Positions 17,397 through 27,293 are shown, counted from the first letter of the stretch. The stretch is DNA of 64,000 nucleotides from Streptomyces sp. 1-11 (GCF_007176755.1 NZ_BJTV01000024.1:1-64000), one strand, 5' to 3'. Notes: generated from the sequence alone by a model not told the origin. A program made the numbers and translations.

Positions 17397-17792
17397 CTAC
17401 AGCGTGGCCGTGCCCTCGAACTCAGTCCTGGTGAAGGGCTCGTTGAGGCTGTCCAGTGTCGCGCTGTAGGTGAACCTCTGACCGGTCTTCAGGCCCCTCG
17501 ACTCGTAGTCGTACACCATGTTGGCAGCTTTGTAGGTGCGGTCAGGCCCGCATGCAACTTGCTCGATGAGGGCGAAGCCCCCTGGTCCCGTGATGAACAG
17601 GGTGTGGGGTCCCGGCTGGGCGCAGGTGCCTTCCCAGTGCATCACGATGTCCTTGGGGCTGGGAGTGCCGGACGTGTAGGCGTAGGAGAGCGTGTCCGCC
17701 GATGGAAGGACGGCCGCCTGTGCCGTCGTCGTGCTGCCCATCACCGCGACGGCGCCCAGCGCTACTACCGCGCTTCGCAGAGACCGAATCAT
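17397..17792 (-). CDS. Small secreted protein
   Basis: A 131-residue protein with a classical signal peptide (MIRSLRSAVVALGAVAVMG, cleavage near TAQA-AVL) and a beta-rich mature part (SYAYTSGTPSPKDIVMHWEGTC, GPHTLFITGPGGFALIEQVAC, YKAANMVYDYES, FEGTATL). Two cysteines may pair. It is probably exported to the cell surface or medium; function unknown. It converges with the epimerase gene. Confidence 0.7.
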   Translation of the reverse strand: MIRSLRSAVVALGAVAVMGSTTTAQAAVLPSADTLSYAYTSGTPSPKDIVMHWEGTCAQPGPHTLFITGPGGFALIEQVACGPDRTYKAANMVYDYESRGLKTGQRFTYSATLDSLNEPFTRTEFEGTATL

Positions 17793-18103
17793 CGAATGCT
17801 CCCGATCGCTTGGTGCGGGGCTTTCCCAGACGCTCAGGGCGATTTTGATCTCGCGAGATGCGGAAGCCGGGGAACCTCACAGCCCTGGTCACCTCAATGG
17901 GTGAGGAGCCGGCTCGAGGACCTCGGCGAGTGCACCGCGCCATCCGCCACGTGCATCCGGGCACGCGCAACTTCTTCGGTCACGAGCGAGTTCGTTCTTG
18001 GGGCGAGAGGTTGGTGACGCGGCTGGCTGATGGTCGGCCGTTGATGCCGGTGCGACACGTCCGCGTCGAGGTCCCGCCCCCGCTCACCGGCCCGTCGACC
18101 GGG
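17793..18103. other. Intergenic, no supported gene
   Basis: Contains the promoter side of the secreted protein gene and the 3' side of the XRE regulator. No conserved reading frame recognised. Confidence 0.5.
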
Positions 18104-19714
18104 TCATTGCAGGGCGCTGTCGCGGACGTGGCGGTCGAGGCCGGTCCACCAGTCGGACAGGTGGCGGGCGGAAGCCGTCCGGGCTTGCTCCTCTGCCACC
18201 AGCCGTGTGAGCAGGTTGAGTTCGCCCCCCATCGCGAAGCAGTACACGAGGCGCTTCAGGTCGCCGTGCTGGTCGGCGGCGCCGGCCGGGTGCCGGGTGT
18301 ACTTGCCGAAGACGGCACGCCAGTAGCTCTCCGGGCTGCTGCCCCCGATGTGCGCCAGGGCGTGCACGGCCGCGACGGAGACGCCTGTGGGCAGGCCCGG
18401 GGCGAGGGTGAGACCGGCGACGACCGCGCGCTGACCGGGGCCGCCCAGCACGCGCAGGGCGTACAGGATGGGGACGGCGCGGTCCTCGGTGCGGGCGGTG
18501 GCCGGGTGCCGCAGTTCCGTGGCCAGGGCGGCGGCGATCTGGGACCCGTATGGGCTGGCCTGCAGCAGCATCGCCGCGTGCAGCCGCACGTCCGTCACCG
18601 GATGGTGCAGAAGTTCGCCGACGAGCGCGCTCAGAACGCTGGCGGTCCGCCCGGGGGCGTCGTCGAGCCGGGCCAGAATGCGCGAGACGGTCACCTCTGC
18701 CGTGACCGGATCGGTCAGCGAGCCGTGCGCCACGACGGCGTGGGCGCTGGGACTGTGGTTGGCCGCGGAGGCGGCGAGCCGTTCGGCGTGCTTGGCCGAC
18801 AGGGGAAGCCCGTGCAGCAGGACGGCGGCGGCCTCGACGGCCGACTGCGGGTGCGGCGCGTGTGGGGCGGCCAGCAGGTCGTCCACCACGTTCACGAGGG
18901 TCCGCGTCTGTCCGGCGGTGAAGTGCCGCTTGCGGACCTTGCGCGCGGCGGCGAGCAAGGCCCCGTACCGCGTGTCGGCGGTGGTGGGATCGGTGAGCTG
19001 GGTCAGCACGGCCCGACCGGCGTCCGGGTGCGGGCTGGCGTCCAGCAGGCACACCGTGTCGATCAGGCCGGTGTAGTCGGGTTGCTGCGCGACGCCGGCG
19101 CACACGGAGATGGTTTCGGGCCCCCACAGGGGGTCGGTCATGAGCCGGCTCAGCGCCTCGAAGCGGCGCATCCAGGAGACGCCGTCGGCCACCATGGTCT
19201 CCTGCAGCAGCCGCCGCGCGACCGCGCCGCGCACCCGGCCCGGGGAAACGTGTCCGTCGCCGCCAACGGCCCACCGGGTCAGGTCGTCCCAGTCGGTGCT
19301 GGTGAGTGTCCCGCTGTCGAGCGCCCGGTCGAGCAGCGCCTCCATCCGGGGACCGGCCTGCGGAGCGCCGCGGTTCCCGCGGAGGAACACCGCCGCGGCC
19401 GGGCCGCCCTCGTGCCGGGCGATGGTCTGGACGGGCGCCAGCAGGCTGTACGGGGCGAGGCCCACAAGGTACTCGTAGCGCAGGACGGCGGCTGCGGTCA
19501 CCGGAACGAGGCCGTTCTCCCACCGCGACAGCGAACTGGGCGAGACCCCGCCCGCGAGGCGCCAGTCCTCACGGTAGGCGCGGGCGAACCCAGCCAGCCC
19601 GCGTAGCGCCGGATCCCGGTGCCGCGTGCGATGGGCGCGCAGCAGCCAGCCCGCCCGCACCTGCCACGGTGTCCACCGGATGAACGCCGGTCTCGTCACG
19701 GCAGTTCGCGCCAT
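18104..19714 (-). CDS. Large XRE-type HTH regulator with helical-repeat C-terminus
   Basis: A 536-residue protein. An N-terminal XRE HTH (LAGGVSPSSLSRWENGLVPVTAAAVLRYEYLVGL) is followed by about 440 residues of helical repeats (VRLHAAMLLQASPYG, VHALAHIGGSSPESYWRAVFG). This architecture is common in Streptomyces and is thought to sense unknown signals. ATG 19714 follows GAGGGG and matches the family; upstream in-frame sequence to 20236 is not coding-like. It stands alone, with its own promoter region. Confidence 0.8.
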   Translation of the reverse strand: MARTAVTRPAFIRWTPWQVRAGWLLRAHRTRHRDPALRGLAGFARAYREDWRLAGGVSPSSLSRWENGLVPVTAAAVLRYEYLVGLAPYSLLAPVQTIARHEGGPAAAVFLRGNRGAPQAGPRMEALLDRALDSGTLTSTDWDDLTRWAVGGDGHVSPGRVRGAVARRLLQETMVADGVSWMRRFEALSRLMTDPLWGPETISVCAGVAQQPDYTGLIDTVCLLDASPHPDAGRAVLTQLTDPTTADTRYGALLAAARKVRKRHFTAGQTRTLVNVVDDLLAAPHAPHPQSAVEAAAVLLHGLPLSAKHAERLAASAANHSPSAHAVVAHGSLTDPVTAEVTVSRILARLDDAPGRTASVLSALVGELLHHPVTDVRLHAAMLLQASPYGSQIAAALATELRHPATARTEDRAVPILYALRVLGGPGQRAVVAGLTLAPGLPTGVSVAAVHALAHIGGSSPESYWRAVFGKYTRHPAGAADQHGDLKRLVYCFAMGGELNLLTRLVAEEQARTASARHLSDWWTGLDRHVRDSALQ

Positions 19715-20268
19715 GTCGGCCCCTCGCGTGAGCGCCGCTCCGCCCAGTGGTTCTGCGGAGTATTTCAGGATGAGCGGATGCGCCCCGGACCGTGAGACCA
19801 ATTCCGGACATTGCCAGACGAGTGGAGCGGAAAAGCCGGCTTGACTACACCGCCCGTCGGCGGACCGGTTCGCACAAGGCCGTGGTGTCGGGGGTGGCGC
19901 TCGTGACGTCGCGCGGGGCCGCGAACGGGGCATGAGCGTCGGCGCCACAGTCGCGACGCCGACGTCGGCCCCGTTTCCAGGACCGTGACGTGAGCATCGG
20001 ATGCCAGCACCCGGTCTCCGGGGCCGTCGGCACCGGCTTTGCCTGCCCCCGCCTCCATCTCTGTGCCGCCGCCTGCGCTTTTCGCGGTGCAAGCCCCGGT
20101 CGTGCGGGCCGCGGACGCGCGGCCTATAGCAGATCCGTGGCCGCCACAGGAGAGGCGTTGCACGGGACTGCCCGGCGGTGGGACACCTCGGCCACGGGGC
20201 GTGGCGCGCGCCTACAACAGAAGCGGCGGCCAGCACAGGCCGGCAGACCTCGCGAAAGGACCACGAAG
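19715..20268. other. Divergent intergenic region
   Basis: About 550 bp between the XRE regulator and the secreted SH3-like gene, expected to hold both promoters. No gene, RNA motif or clear repeat recognised. Confidence 0.5.
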
Positions 20269-20721
20269 ATGACGATCTCTTCCCTCGCCCTCACGCCGTC
20301 CGCGACGAAACATGACGGCACGCCGTCCACGGCGGCGCCACGCCGCCGCCGACACCGCGGACTGCTCCTCGGCCTGGCAACGACCGGGGTCGCCTTGGCG
20401 ACCCTCGCGATGGGCACCCCGGCGTTCGCCACCACGAGCGTGTCGATCTGGAACGCCAACGCCAACGTCCGCGACTGCTACCACCCGCCGCAGTCGTACC
20501 CGAGCACGAACTGCACCGTCCAGGCGACGCTGGAGGCGCGGCTCCCAGTTCGCCTTGTCTGCCAGTACCCGGGTCAGACCGTCAGTGGCGACGCTTACTG
20601 GGACTACGTCCTGTACCCGGCGACCTCCGGGCACGGCGCCGGCGAGGGCTACGTGTCCGACTCGCTCGTCTACACCGGCTACGGCTCCCGCGACCCCCAG
20701 GTGCCCATCTGCACCTGGTAA
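20269..20721 (+). CDS. Secreted SH3-like small protein
   Basis: A 150-residue exported protein. The N-terminus has an arginine cluster (APRRRRHRG), then a hydrophobic stretch (LLLGLATTGVALATLAMG) and an AFA cleavage site. The mature part (SVSIWNANANVRDCYHPP, CTVQATLEARLPVRLVCQYPG, YWDYVLYP, GYVSDSLVYTGYG) looks like a bacterial SH3 domain with four cysteines. SH3b domains usually bind cell-wall peptidoglycan; that role is inferred. ATG 20269 is preceded by GAAAGGA at a proper distance. Confidence 0.75.
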   Translation: MTISSLALTPSATKHDGTPSTAAPRRRRHRGLLLGLATTGVALATLAMGTPAFATTSVSIWNANANVRDCYHPPQSYPSTNCTVQATLEARLPVRLVCQYPGQTVSGDAYWDYVLYPATSGHGAGEGYVSDSLVYTGYGSRDPQVPICTW

Positions 20722-21011
20722 CCAGCCCGGCTCCGCGGGAGAAACCGGCAGGCGAAGACGAGGCCGGTATCGTCTCCGTCACCGTGGACGCGGGTCTGGC
20801 ACCGAGCTATACGTCGTGGCTGCCCGGGGTCTGCAGGGGGCCGTGGCCGGGATGTGGGGTAAGGACGCCGGAACGCGTAGAGCGGCTGGCCGCCATCGGC
20901 ATCGATGGACCTTGGCCTTCGCCGCACGCTCCACGCTCACCGGCGAACTCCTCGCGGGGTGCGGCGGCGGCCGCTGCACCCCGCGGGCTCGTCCGAGGCC
21001 GTGCCGAGGCC

Positions 21012-22736
21012 TCAGGGCATCATCTCGTATGCCCCGGACAGTGCTTCGACGCGCTGCCAGACGCGCTCCGAACGCGCCTCGTCGACCGCCGGGCGCCGGA
21101 CGGCACCGAGTGCCCAGCGCTGCTGCTCCTCGGTTGCGGAGTCCTTGCCGTGCAACTCGACAGCGTGCGCGGAGAAGTCACGTACGAGGACGGCGAACAG
21201 TTCGTCGAGGACGTCCTCCTCGACGCCGGCCAGGGCCGCCTGCTCCAGGACCAGCTGCCCGTGGACGACGAGCGCGAAGAGCTGCCCGACGGCGAGGAGG
21301 AGGTCGAGGTCCCGGCTCTGCTCCTCGCCGGGAGCGGCCGTGCGTACGAACTCACACAGCGCGTCGGCCTGTTCACGGAATCGGGCGACGTTGGGCAGGT
21401 GGGCATAGGTGTCGAAGGCCGGCCGCCAGTCGTGGAAGCGCACCGAGCCGAGGCCGCGGGCCGGGCCCTGGCGGAAGAGGAAGTCGTCGTCGGCCGCGTC
21501 GAGGCGGGTCGGGACGGGCTCGTAGGCGACCGGGTCGAGGAGGTGGTTCCGCATGAACTTGAGGATCAGTGCCAGGTTGACGTGGACGGTGCCCTCCAGC
21601 TTCGGCAGGCTGCGGATCTCGACGGCGGCCTGGGCGAAGTAGTTGTCCCTCTCGAAGCCCTTGGCGGCGATGACGTCCCACATCAGGTCGATGACCTTCT
21701 CGCCCTCGGTGGTCACCTTCATCTTCGTCATCGGGTTGAAGAGGAGGTAGCGGCGGTCGTCGGGGCCCGCGGTGCGGAAGTAGTCGACGGCGCGGTCGCT
21801 GAACAGCTTCATGCCGACGAGCCGGACGTACGCGTCGGCCAGCTCGCGCCGCACGTGCGGGAAGGCGGTGACGGGGCGGCCGTAGAGGATGCGGTTCCGC
21901 GCGTGGGTGACGGCCTCGTACATGGCGTGCTCGCAGATGCCTATCGAGGCGGTGCACAGGTTGAACTTGCCTACGTTGACGCTGTTCAGGGCGGCGTCGA
22001 AGGCTGCTCGGCCGGTGTGCAGGACGTCTTCCGGAGCTACGGGGTAGTCCTCGAGACGGAACTCGCTGACGTACTTCGAGGAATCGACGACGTTCTTGAC
22101 CAGGTGGTAAGCCGGGTGGCGGCTGTCGGCGGCGAAGAAGACGTAGCCGTCGGGGCCCTCGACGTCGGTGCGGCGGCCGAAGACGGAGACGAGCCCGGCC
22201 GCGTTGCCGTTGCCGATGTAGTACTTGGAGCCGGTGGCCCGGAAGCCGCCCCTGCCGTCCGGTTCCAGGAGCATGTCGGTGGAGTAGATGTCGGCGCCGT
22301 GGGCCTTCTCGGACAGGCCGAAGGCGAAGACCTCTCCCTGGGAGAGCAGTTCGGCGGCGCGGGCGCGGGCGGCGGAGTTGTCGCTCTGCCAGACGGGGCC
22401 GAGGCCGAGGATGGTGACCTGCCAGGCGTACCAGTAGTCGAGGCCGTAGAAGCCGAGGATTTCGTTGAGCGCGGCGATGCGGGAGGTGTCCCAGCGCTTG
22501 TCGCCCTCGCCCTTTGCGGCGGCGGAGGCAGGGGTGAGGAAGGTCGCGAAGAGGCCCTCCTTGGCGGCGAAAGCGAGGAAGTCACCGAGCCAGGCGCGGG
22601 TCCGGTAGTCCTCGATCAGCCGGCGCTTGCCTCGCTCTTCGAACCAGTCGACGGTGGCGCGCAGCAGCCTGCGGGTCTCGGGGTCGAAGTGCGCGGGGTC
22701 GTAGGTGCGCGGGTTGAAGAGCAGCGCGTCGGTCAC
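21012..22736 (-). CDS. Acyl-CoA dehydrogenase/oxidase family protein
   Basis: A 574-residue flavoenzyme-like protein of the large ACAD/ACOX type. Seen: LGLGPVWQSDN, FAFGLSEKAHGADIYST, GSKYYIGNGNAAGLVSVFG (FAD/substrate domain), and ARNRILYGRPVTAFPHVRRELADAYVRLVGMKLFSDRAVDYF (C-terminal helical domain). It would oxidise acyl-CoA thioesters in fatty-acid or secondary metabolism. GTG start. It lies downstream of the PadR gene on the same strand, 78 bp from its stop, and beyond that is a second family member, so the three are probably one regulated unit. Confidence 0.82.
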   Translation of the reverse strand: MTDALLFNPRTYDPAHFDPETRRLLRATVDWFEERGKRRLIEDYRTRAWLGDFLAFAAKEGLFATFLTPASAAAKGEGDKRWDTSRIAALNEILGFYGLDYWYAWQVTILGLGPVWQSDNSAARARAAELLSQGEVFAFGLSEKAHGADIYSTDMLLEPDGRGGFRATGSKYYIGNGNAAGLVSVFGRRTDVEGPDGYVFFAADSRHPAYHLVKNVVDSSKYVSEFRLEDYPVAPEDVLHTGRAAFDAALNSVNVGKFNLCTASIGICEHAMYEAVTHARNRILYGRPVTAFPHVRRELADAYVRLVGMKLFSDRAVDYFRTAGPDDRRYLLFNPMTKMKVTTEGEKVIDLMWDVIAAKGFERDNYFAQAAVEIRSLPKLEGTVHVNLALILKFMRNHLLDPVAYEPVPTRLDAADDDFLFRQGPARGLGSVRFHDWRPAFDTYAHLPNVARFREQADALCEFVRTAAPGEEQSRDLDLLLAVGQLFALVVHGQLVLEQAALAGVEEDVLDELFAVLVRDFSAHAVELHGKDSATEEQQRWALGAVRRPAVDEARSERVWQRVEALSGAYEMMP

Positions 22737-22814
22737 GGGTGCCGCCTTTCGGCTGGGATGGATGAGGGTGGGGCTGGGCGCGGTCAGGGCCCCGGTGAGG
22801 GCCTGCTCGGCCGG

Positions 22815-23372
22815 TCAGTGATCGGCGGCGAAGCGGGCGAGTGTGGCGAGGACGTCGTCGAGCCAGGCGATCATCATGCGTTCGTACGCGATGCCGCCGC
22901 GCAGTACGACGTGCTGGAGTTCCCGTTCGGCGTCGAGCGGCCCGTCCGCCGGGAGTTCCCCGAAGTCGCGGGTCTCGCCCGCGAGGTAGTGGGCGAGGCG
23001 GTCGGTGTGTGCCTGCCGGTGACGCTCGACCTCGTTGATCAGGGCGGCCGGATCGTCGAAGGCGGCGCCGCGGATCTTCACCGCCAGGTCGTGCCGCACG
23101 CTCTCCGGCTCGGTCGGTTCGCTCAACCACGCAGAGAGCGCTTCTCGGCCGGGCTGGGCGACGGAGTATTCCTTTTTGTCAGGCCGTCCGTGTTGCGGGA
23201 CGTCCCGGACGTCGATCCAGCGGTCGCTCTCCATCCGCTTGAGCACGCGGTAGATCTGCTGGTGGGTGGCGGTCCAGAAGTACCCGATGGACCGCTCGAA
23301 CCGGCGGGCCAGCTCATAGCCGGAACCCGGCTTCTCCAGCAGGGAGACGAGGATCGCGTGCTCGAGCGCCAT
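22815..23372 (-). CDS. PadR-family regulator
   Basis: A 185-residue regulator. The N-terminal winged HTH is typical (MALEHAILVSLLEKPGSGYELARRF, FWTATHQQIYRVLKRMESDRWI, RPDKKEYSVAQPGREAL) and the C-terminal helical dimerisation domain carries ERHRQAHTDRLAHYL. The ATG at 23372 follows AGGAGG. A near-perfect palindrome overlaps the leader 14 bp upstream of the start. It sits between two acyl-CoA dehydrogenase-type genes and probably represses them and itself. Confidence 0.9.
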   Translation of the reverse strand: MALEHAILVSLLEKPGSGYELARRFERSIGYFWTATHQQIYRVLKRMESDRWIDVRDVPQHGRPDKKEYSVAQPGREALSAWLSEPTEPESVRHDLAVKIRGAAFDDPAALINEVERHRQAHTDRLAHYLAGETRDFGELPADGPLDAERELQHVVLRGGIAYERMMIAWLDDVLATLARFAADH

Positions 23373-23385
23373 GCGCACGATCCTC

Positions 23386-23405
23386 CTATGCACCTCGTTG
23401 CATAG
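23386..23405. promoter_or_regulatory. Probable PadR operator
   Basis: CTATGCA-N6-TGCATAG, a perfect 7-bp inverted repeat, lies directly upstream of the padR-like ribosome site. Its symmetry and position fit autoregulatory binding by PadR-type dimers. Confidence 0.65.
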
Positions 23406-23762
23406 CAACGCTGCCCCGATGAGACACGGCTCACCCGGGGCAAGTCGCGCCCATCACTGCCGACGGCAGCGTGCCGAGGCTGCGGAAATCCGACGGAGCG
23501 TGATCGGCGGCCGCAGTGTCGTCGCTGGAGGAGGCCGATCTGCATACCGTGCTGAACGAACGGCCCAGCCGCGGCCCGCGCCACGGGCAGCACCGAGCTG
23601 CGGCCCCCAGGCCGGTGGCCGCGGGCGTGAGGGCTCGCCCCGGTGGACCCGCCCCGGCGGGTCAGGAACGGTCCGCCGGGAACGTCGTGCGGCTGGGGCC
23701 GTGGACCCGGCCGTCCAGGTGATCCGCAGCCGTCCTCGTCGCCGCGCTGCTCGTTCCTGCCG
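23406..23762. other. Intergenic, no supported gene
   Basis: About 350 bp between the PadR gene and the second acyl-CoA dehydrogenase. No conserved frame seen. Confidence 0.5.
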
Positions 23763-25730
23763 TCAGTCGGCTGGGCCGACCAGGTCCGGTGCTCGCAGGA
23801 CGGGAGCCGGGATGCCCCAGGCGTCGACGAGGTCGACGGCGAGGGGGCGCACCTTGCGGCAGAGGTGGTTCACCTCGCGGCTGATCGCCTTGGACCGCTG
23901 GACGGTCAGCCGGCCGTGTTCCATGAACCAGGCGCGGTCGGCTTCGATGGTGGAGAGCGCGAACAGGTCGCACAGCAGGCCTAGGGCATCCTTCTCCGTG
24001 CCCTCGGGAAGAGCCCGCACCTTGTCGACGAAGGCTTCTGTGACCAGCCGTTCGACGTGGGCCCGGGCGAGGGCGATGACGTGGTCCTGGATCAGCGAGA
24101 AGACCGCGCCGGGCTCGTCCTGCTGGATGCCGCGCTTCATGCGGCGGGCGAGGCCGGCGAGCATGTGCTCCTCGCGGAAGCGGACCATGGCGAGGTGGTA
24201 CTCCGAGTCGAGGAGTCCGGCTTCCCGGTCCCATGCTTCACCACCGGGCAGCAGGTCGCGGACACGTTCGAGGAGTTTGTGCGCCGAGGTCCGCTCGATG
24301 ACGGTCTCGACGGCGAGGCCGGTGACGTAGCGGACCATACCGAGCTGGTCGAGGTCCTCGAACTCGGTCGCGTGGTCGGTGAGCAGGCCCTTGGCCACGA
24401 GCTGGAGGAGCACGTGGTTGTCGCCCTCGAAGGTGGTGAAGACGTCGCTGTCCCGTTTGAGGGCGGCGAAGCGGTTCCGGGCAAGGTAGCCCGCGCCGCC
24501 GCACGCCTCGCGGCACTCCTGGACGACGCGGGTGGCGTGCCAGGTGGCGAGTGCCTTGATGCCGGCGGCTCGCGACTCGAGGCGGCGCCGTGCCTGCGGG
24601 TCGTTTTCGATGCTGGAGAAGATCTCGTGCAACTGGGCTCGTACGACGTCCTGGGCGAAGTGCAGCGCGTAGGTGCGGGCGAGGAGGGGGAGCAGCCGGC
24701 GCTGGTGGAGGCCGTAGTCGAGGAGTACCTGTTCCTCGGTGTCCGGGGACGATGTGAACTGGCGCCGCCGGTCGGCATACTTGGTGGCGACCGCCAGTGC
24801 GACCTTGGCGACGCTGACTCCGGCTCCGGCGACGCTGACTCGGCCCTGCACGAGGGTGCCGAGCATGGTGAAGAAGCGTCGGTCGGGGTTCTCGATGGCG
24901 CTCTCGTAGCGGCCTTCGGGGGTGACCTGGGCGAAGCGGTCGAGGAGCGCCTCGCGGGGGACGCGTACCCCGTCGAAGCGGATGCGTCCGTTGTCGACGC
25001 CGTTGAGGCCCATCTTCCGGCCGTCGTCCTCTATGGCGACACCGGGCAGGACCCGGCCGTCCGACCGTAGGGGAACGACGAAGGCGTGGACTCCCTCGGT
25101 CCGGCCGTCCACCTCCAGCTGGGCGAAGACGACGGCGAGTTCGGCGTGGCGGGCGGCGTTGCCTATGTAGTCCTTGCGGGCTTGGTCGTCGGGAGTGGTG
25201 AGGACGAACTCCCGGTTCTCCGGGTCGTAGCGGGCGATGGTGCCGAGCGCCTGGACGTTGGAACCGTGACCCACCTCGGTCATGGCGAAGCAGCCCATCA
25301 GCTCTCCGGTGACCAGGCGGGGCAGGTAGGTCTTGTGGTGGTGGTCGGTGCCGAGATGCAGGATGGCTCCGCCGAAGAGCCCGAACTGGACGCCGACCTT
25401 CACGAGGACGGAGAGGTCGCCGAATGCCAGGGTCTCGAAGGCGGCGATCGACGCGCCGACGTCGTCGCCGCCGCCGTACGCGCCGGGGAAGCCCATGCCG
25501 GTCTGACCGGTCGCGGCCAACTGGACTACGACATCGCGGACCCTCTCCCGGAACGCGTCGATGCCGAGCGCGTCGGCCTCGTCGAGGACGGCGGCATGGG
25601 TGACCAGGTTGGTCCGGACGAGGTCCCGGATCCCGGCGTACTCGCCGTCGAGGACGGCGGTGAGGGCCGGGACGTCGATCCCGGGCTGAAGCCGGCCGCC
25701 GGCGGGGGCGGAGCTGTTCTCGGTTGCCAT
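23763..25730 (-). CDS. Acyl-CoA dehydrogenase/oxidase family protein, long form
   Basis: A 655-residue ACAD/ACOX-type flavoprotein. Seen: MGFPGAYGGGDDVGA, FAMTEVGHGSNVQALGTIARYDP (FAD-binding), RKMGLNGVDNGRIRFDGVRVPREALLDRF, ECREACGGAGYLARNRFAALKRDSDVFTTFEGDNHVLLQLVAKGLL (the acyl-CoA oxidase-like region with the catalytic Glu segment FEGDN). It is clearly related to, but not a copy of, the 21012-22736 protein. The pair suggests successive or subunit roles in acyl-CoA oxidation. ATG start at 25730. Confidence 0.85.
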   Translation of the reverse strand: MATENSSAPAGGRLQPGIDVPALTAVLDGEYAGIRDLVRTNLVTHAAVLDEADALGIDAFRERVRDVVVQLAATGQTGMGFPGAYGGGDDVGASIAAFETLAFGDLSVLVKVGVQFGLFGGAILHLGTDHHHKTYLPRLVTGELMGCFAMTEVGHGSNVQALGTIARYDPENREFVLTTPDDQARKDYIGNAARHAELAVVFAQLEVDGRTEGVHAFVVPLRSDGRVLPGVAIEDDGRKMGLNGVDNGRIRFDGVRVPREALLDRFAQVTPEGRYESAIENPDRRFFTMLGTLVQGRVSVAGAGVSVAKVALAVATKYADRRRQFTSSPDTEEQVLLDYGLHQRRLLPLLARTYALHFAQDVVRAQLHEIFSSIENDPQARRRLESRAAGIKALATWHATRVVQECREACGGAGYLARNRFAALKRDSDVFTTFEGDNHVLLQLVAKGLLTDHATEFEDLDQLGMVRYVTGLAVETVIERTSAHKLLERVRDLLPGGEAWDREAGLLDSEYHLAMVRFREEHMLAGLARRMKRGIQQDEPGAVFSLIQDHVIALARAHVERLVTEAFVDKVRALPEGTEKDALGLLCDLFALSTIEADRAWFMEHGRLTVQRSKAISREVNHLCRKVRPLAVDLVDAWGIPAPVLRAPDLVGPAD

Positions 25731-26411
25731 GCCGCTTCGCTACCCCGGGCCGCGACGATCAACCGACGCGACCGTGGCGCCAAGCACGGTCGGCGCGGGG
25801 CGCGGGACCGCGTCATGGTGATCAGCAGGGCCAGATCGGGCATCGGGGCCGGCTGAGGGACCTGTCCGGCCTCGTACTCGGCGCGCAGCCACTCGCCGTA
25901 GAGGAAGTCGCAGGTCGGCGGGTACCGCCAGGGTCGCGCCCTCGGACTGGACGACCACGGTCAAGCAGGCGCGGGCAAGCTGGTTGGCGGCGAGGAGGTC
26001 CATGCGGCCGTTGCGGACGAAGGCCGGGCCGGCGGTGACGGCGTCCAGGATCCGCGGGAACCAGCGCTCCAGAGCCGCGTCCCTCACGTCCGAACGGATC
26101 GAGTGAGCCCCGCCCGCTCCGCTCCGCAGCGGCTTTGCGCGCAGTCTGTACGCGATACGTACGCTTTGTGGACCCCGAGGGCACCCAGTACGTCCGGTCC
26201 GGTCCTGCGCGTTGTACAGCGTCACCGGGCGCACGAGTGATCCCCGTACCCGACTGGCTCGCCGCGGCCATTTTGCGTCGCTTGCCTGGCTCGACCAGCT
26301 GCCGACGGCGCCGACGAGCAGCTGCTACGTGGCCGGCTTGGCTTCGTGGGGCGCGTCATCTGGGTAGGCGGTGCCCCGGATGGGGGCCGCGTCCTGCCGC
26401 CCCGGACGGTA
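25731..26411. other. Decayed regulator fragments, no intact gene
   Basis: On the minus strand about 25910-26075 reads FPRILDAVTAGPAFVRNGRMDLLAANQLARA, the start of a MmyB-like ligand domain of XRE regulators. A different frame at about 25822-25910 reads CDFLYGEWLRAEYEAGQ and DLALLITM. Both are disrupted. The rest, to 26411, shows no conserved frame. Confidence 0.45.
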
Positions 26412-27293
26412 TCAAGCCTCGCTCTGTACCTCCTTGACGAGCGCGTCGGCCGCGAGCAGGCCGAGGCCGTGAGAGGCGAGGGGGCTGTCTCCTGTGAGGA
26501 GCTTGCGGTCCCGATGAGTCTTTCCGGTCATGTCGTCGTTGATGACATTCACTCCCTGCTCCCGGAGCAGTCCGGCGACGAGCCACTGCAATCGGCCGGG
26601 AAGGTAGCCGATGTCGAGGTTGGGTCCCTCGTCGAGCGAGTCGGGGAAGACGCAGACGTCGTAGCCCTTGAACGGCGACTGCTCCTTGCCCAGTGAGGCG
26701 GCCAGCAGTGCGGCCGGCCCGTGGCAAAGGGTGATGACGTATTTGTCGTTGTTCATAGCCCAGTCGAGCGTCTTCGTGACGTCCTCGCTGGTCGGCAGAC
26801 CGACGACGGCCCCGTGTCCGCCCGGGATGAAGACAGCGATGTAGTGCGAGTCCTCGCCGAGATCGTTGGTGACGACGTCGGTGAGGTCCTTGGGCTGCTT
26901 CAGCTTCGGTTTGAGGGCTTCATAGGTCGCCTGCACCGCTTCGTCCTCGCCCGGCATGGCCCACAGTTCGAGCTTCGCCGGATAGCCGCCCACGGTGGCG
27001 ACGTCGATGTCGAAGCCCGCCTCCATCAAGTGGTGAGCCGGAAGAAGCATCTCGACCGGGTGGTTGCCGGTGGAGAACATCGTTCCGTTCTGCGTCAGAA
27101 GGTAGCGTTCCGCCGCCGCGATCATGAGCACTTTCCACTTTCCCCCGGTGTAAGCGCCCTTGTGCTGCACTCCGTCGAAATTCGTCTTCGAGGCGGTGTA
27201 CTGACTCAGCGAATACGGTGACGGGAAAAACGCATTATCCTCGGCCGGATCCGGAGTGGGGGCCCTGTTCGAATCGTCTTTGGCAGATGACAT
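26412..27293 (-). CDS. hchA: Hsp31-type glyoxalase III / protein deglycase HchA
   Basis: A 293-residue DJ-1/PfpI superfamily protein with the long HchA form. AEDNAFFPSPYSLSQYT and FSTGNHPVEMLLPAHHLMEAGF (His and Glu of the metal site) are followed by VFIPGGHGAVVGLP, the nucleophile elbow LCHGPAA with catalytic Cys-His, and INDDMTGKTHRDRKLLTGDSP. HchA converts methylglyoxal to lactate without cofactor, and repair of glycated proteins and chaperone activity are reported. It acts in the cytoplasm. Its start overlaps the tail of the frameshifted upstream gene on the same strand. Confidence 0.93.
   Translation of the reverse strand: MSSAKDDSNRAPTPDPAEDNAFFPSPYSLSQYTASKTNFDGVQHKGAYTGGKWKVLMIAAAERYLLTQNGTMFSTGNHPVEMLLPAHHLMEAGFDIDVATVGGYPAKLELWAMPGEDEAVQATYEALKPKLKQPKDLTDVVTNDLGEDSHYIAVFIPGGHGAVVGLPTSEDVTKTLDWAMNNDKYVITLCHGPAALLAASLGKEQSPFKGYDVCVFPDSLDEGPNLDIGYLPGRLQWLVAGLLREQGVNVINDDMTGKTHRDRKLLTGDSPLASHGLGLLAADALVKEVQSEA

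Noticed and set aside
20784..23405. Long plus-strand open frame opposite the acyl-CoA dehydrogenase and PadR genes
   Set aside because: Crosses several real minus-strand genes and reads as reverse-complement composition without motifs.
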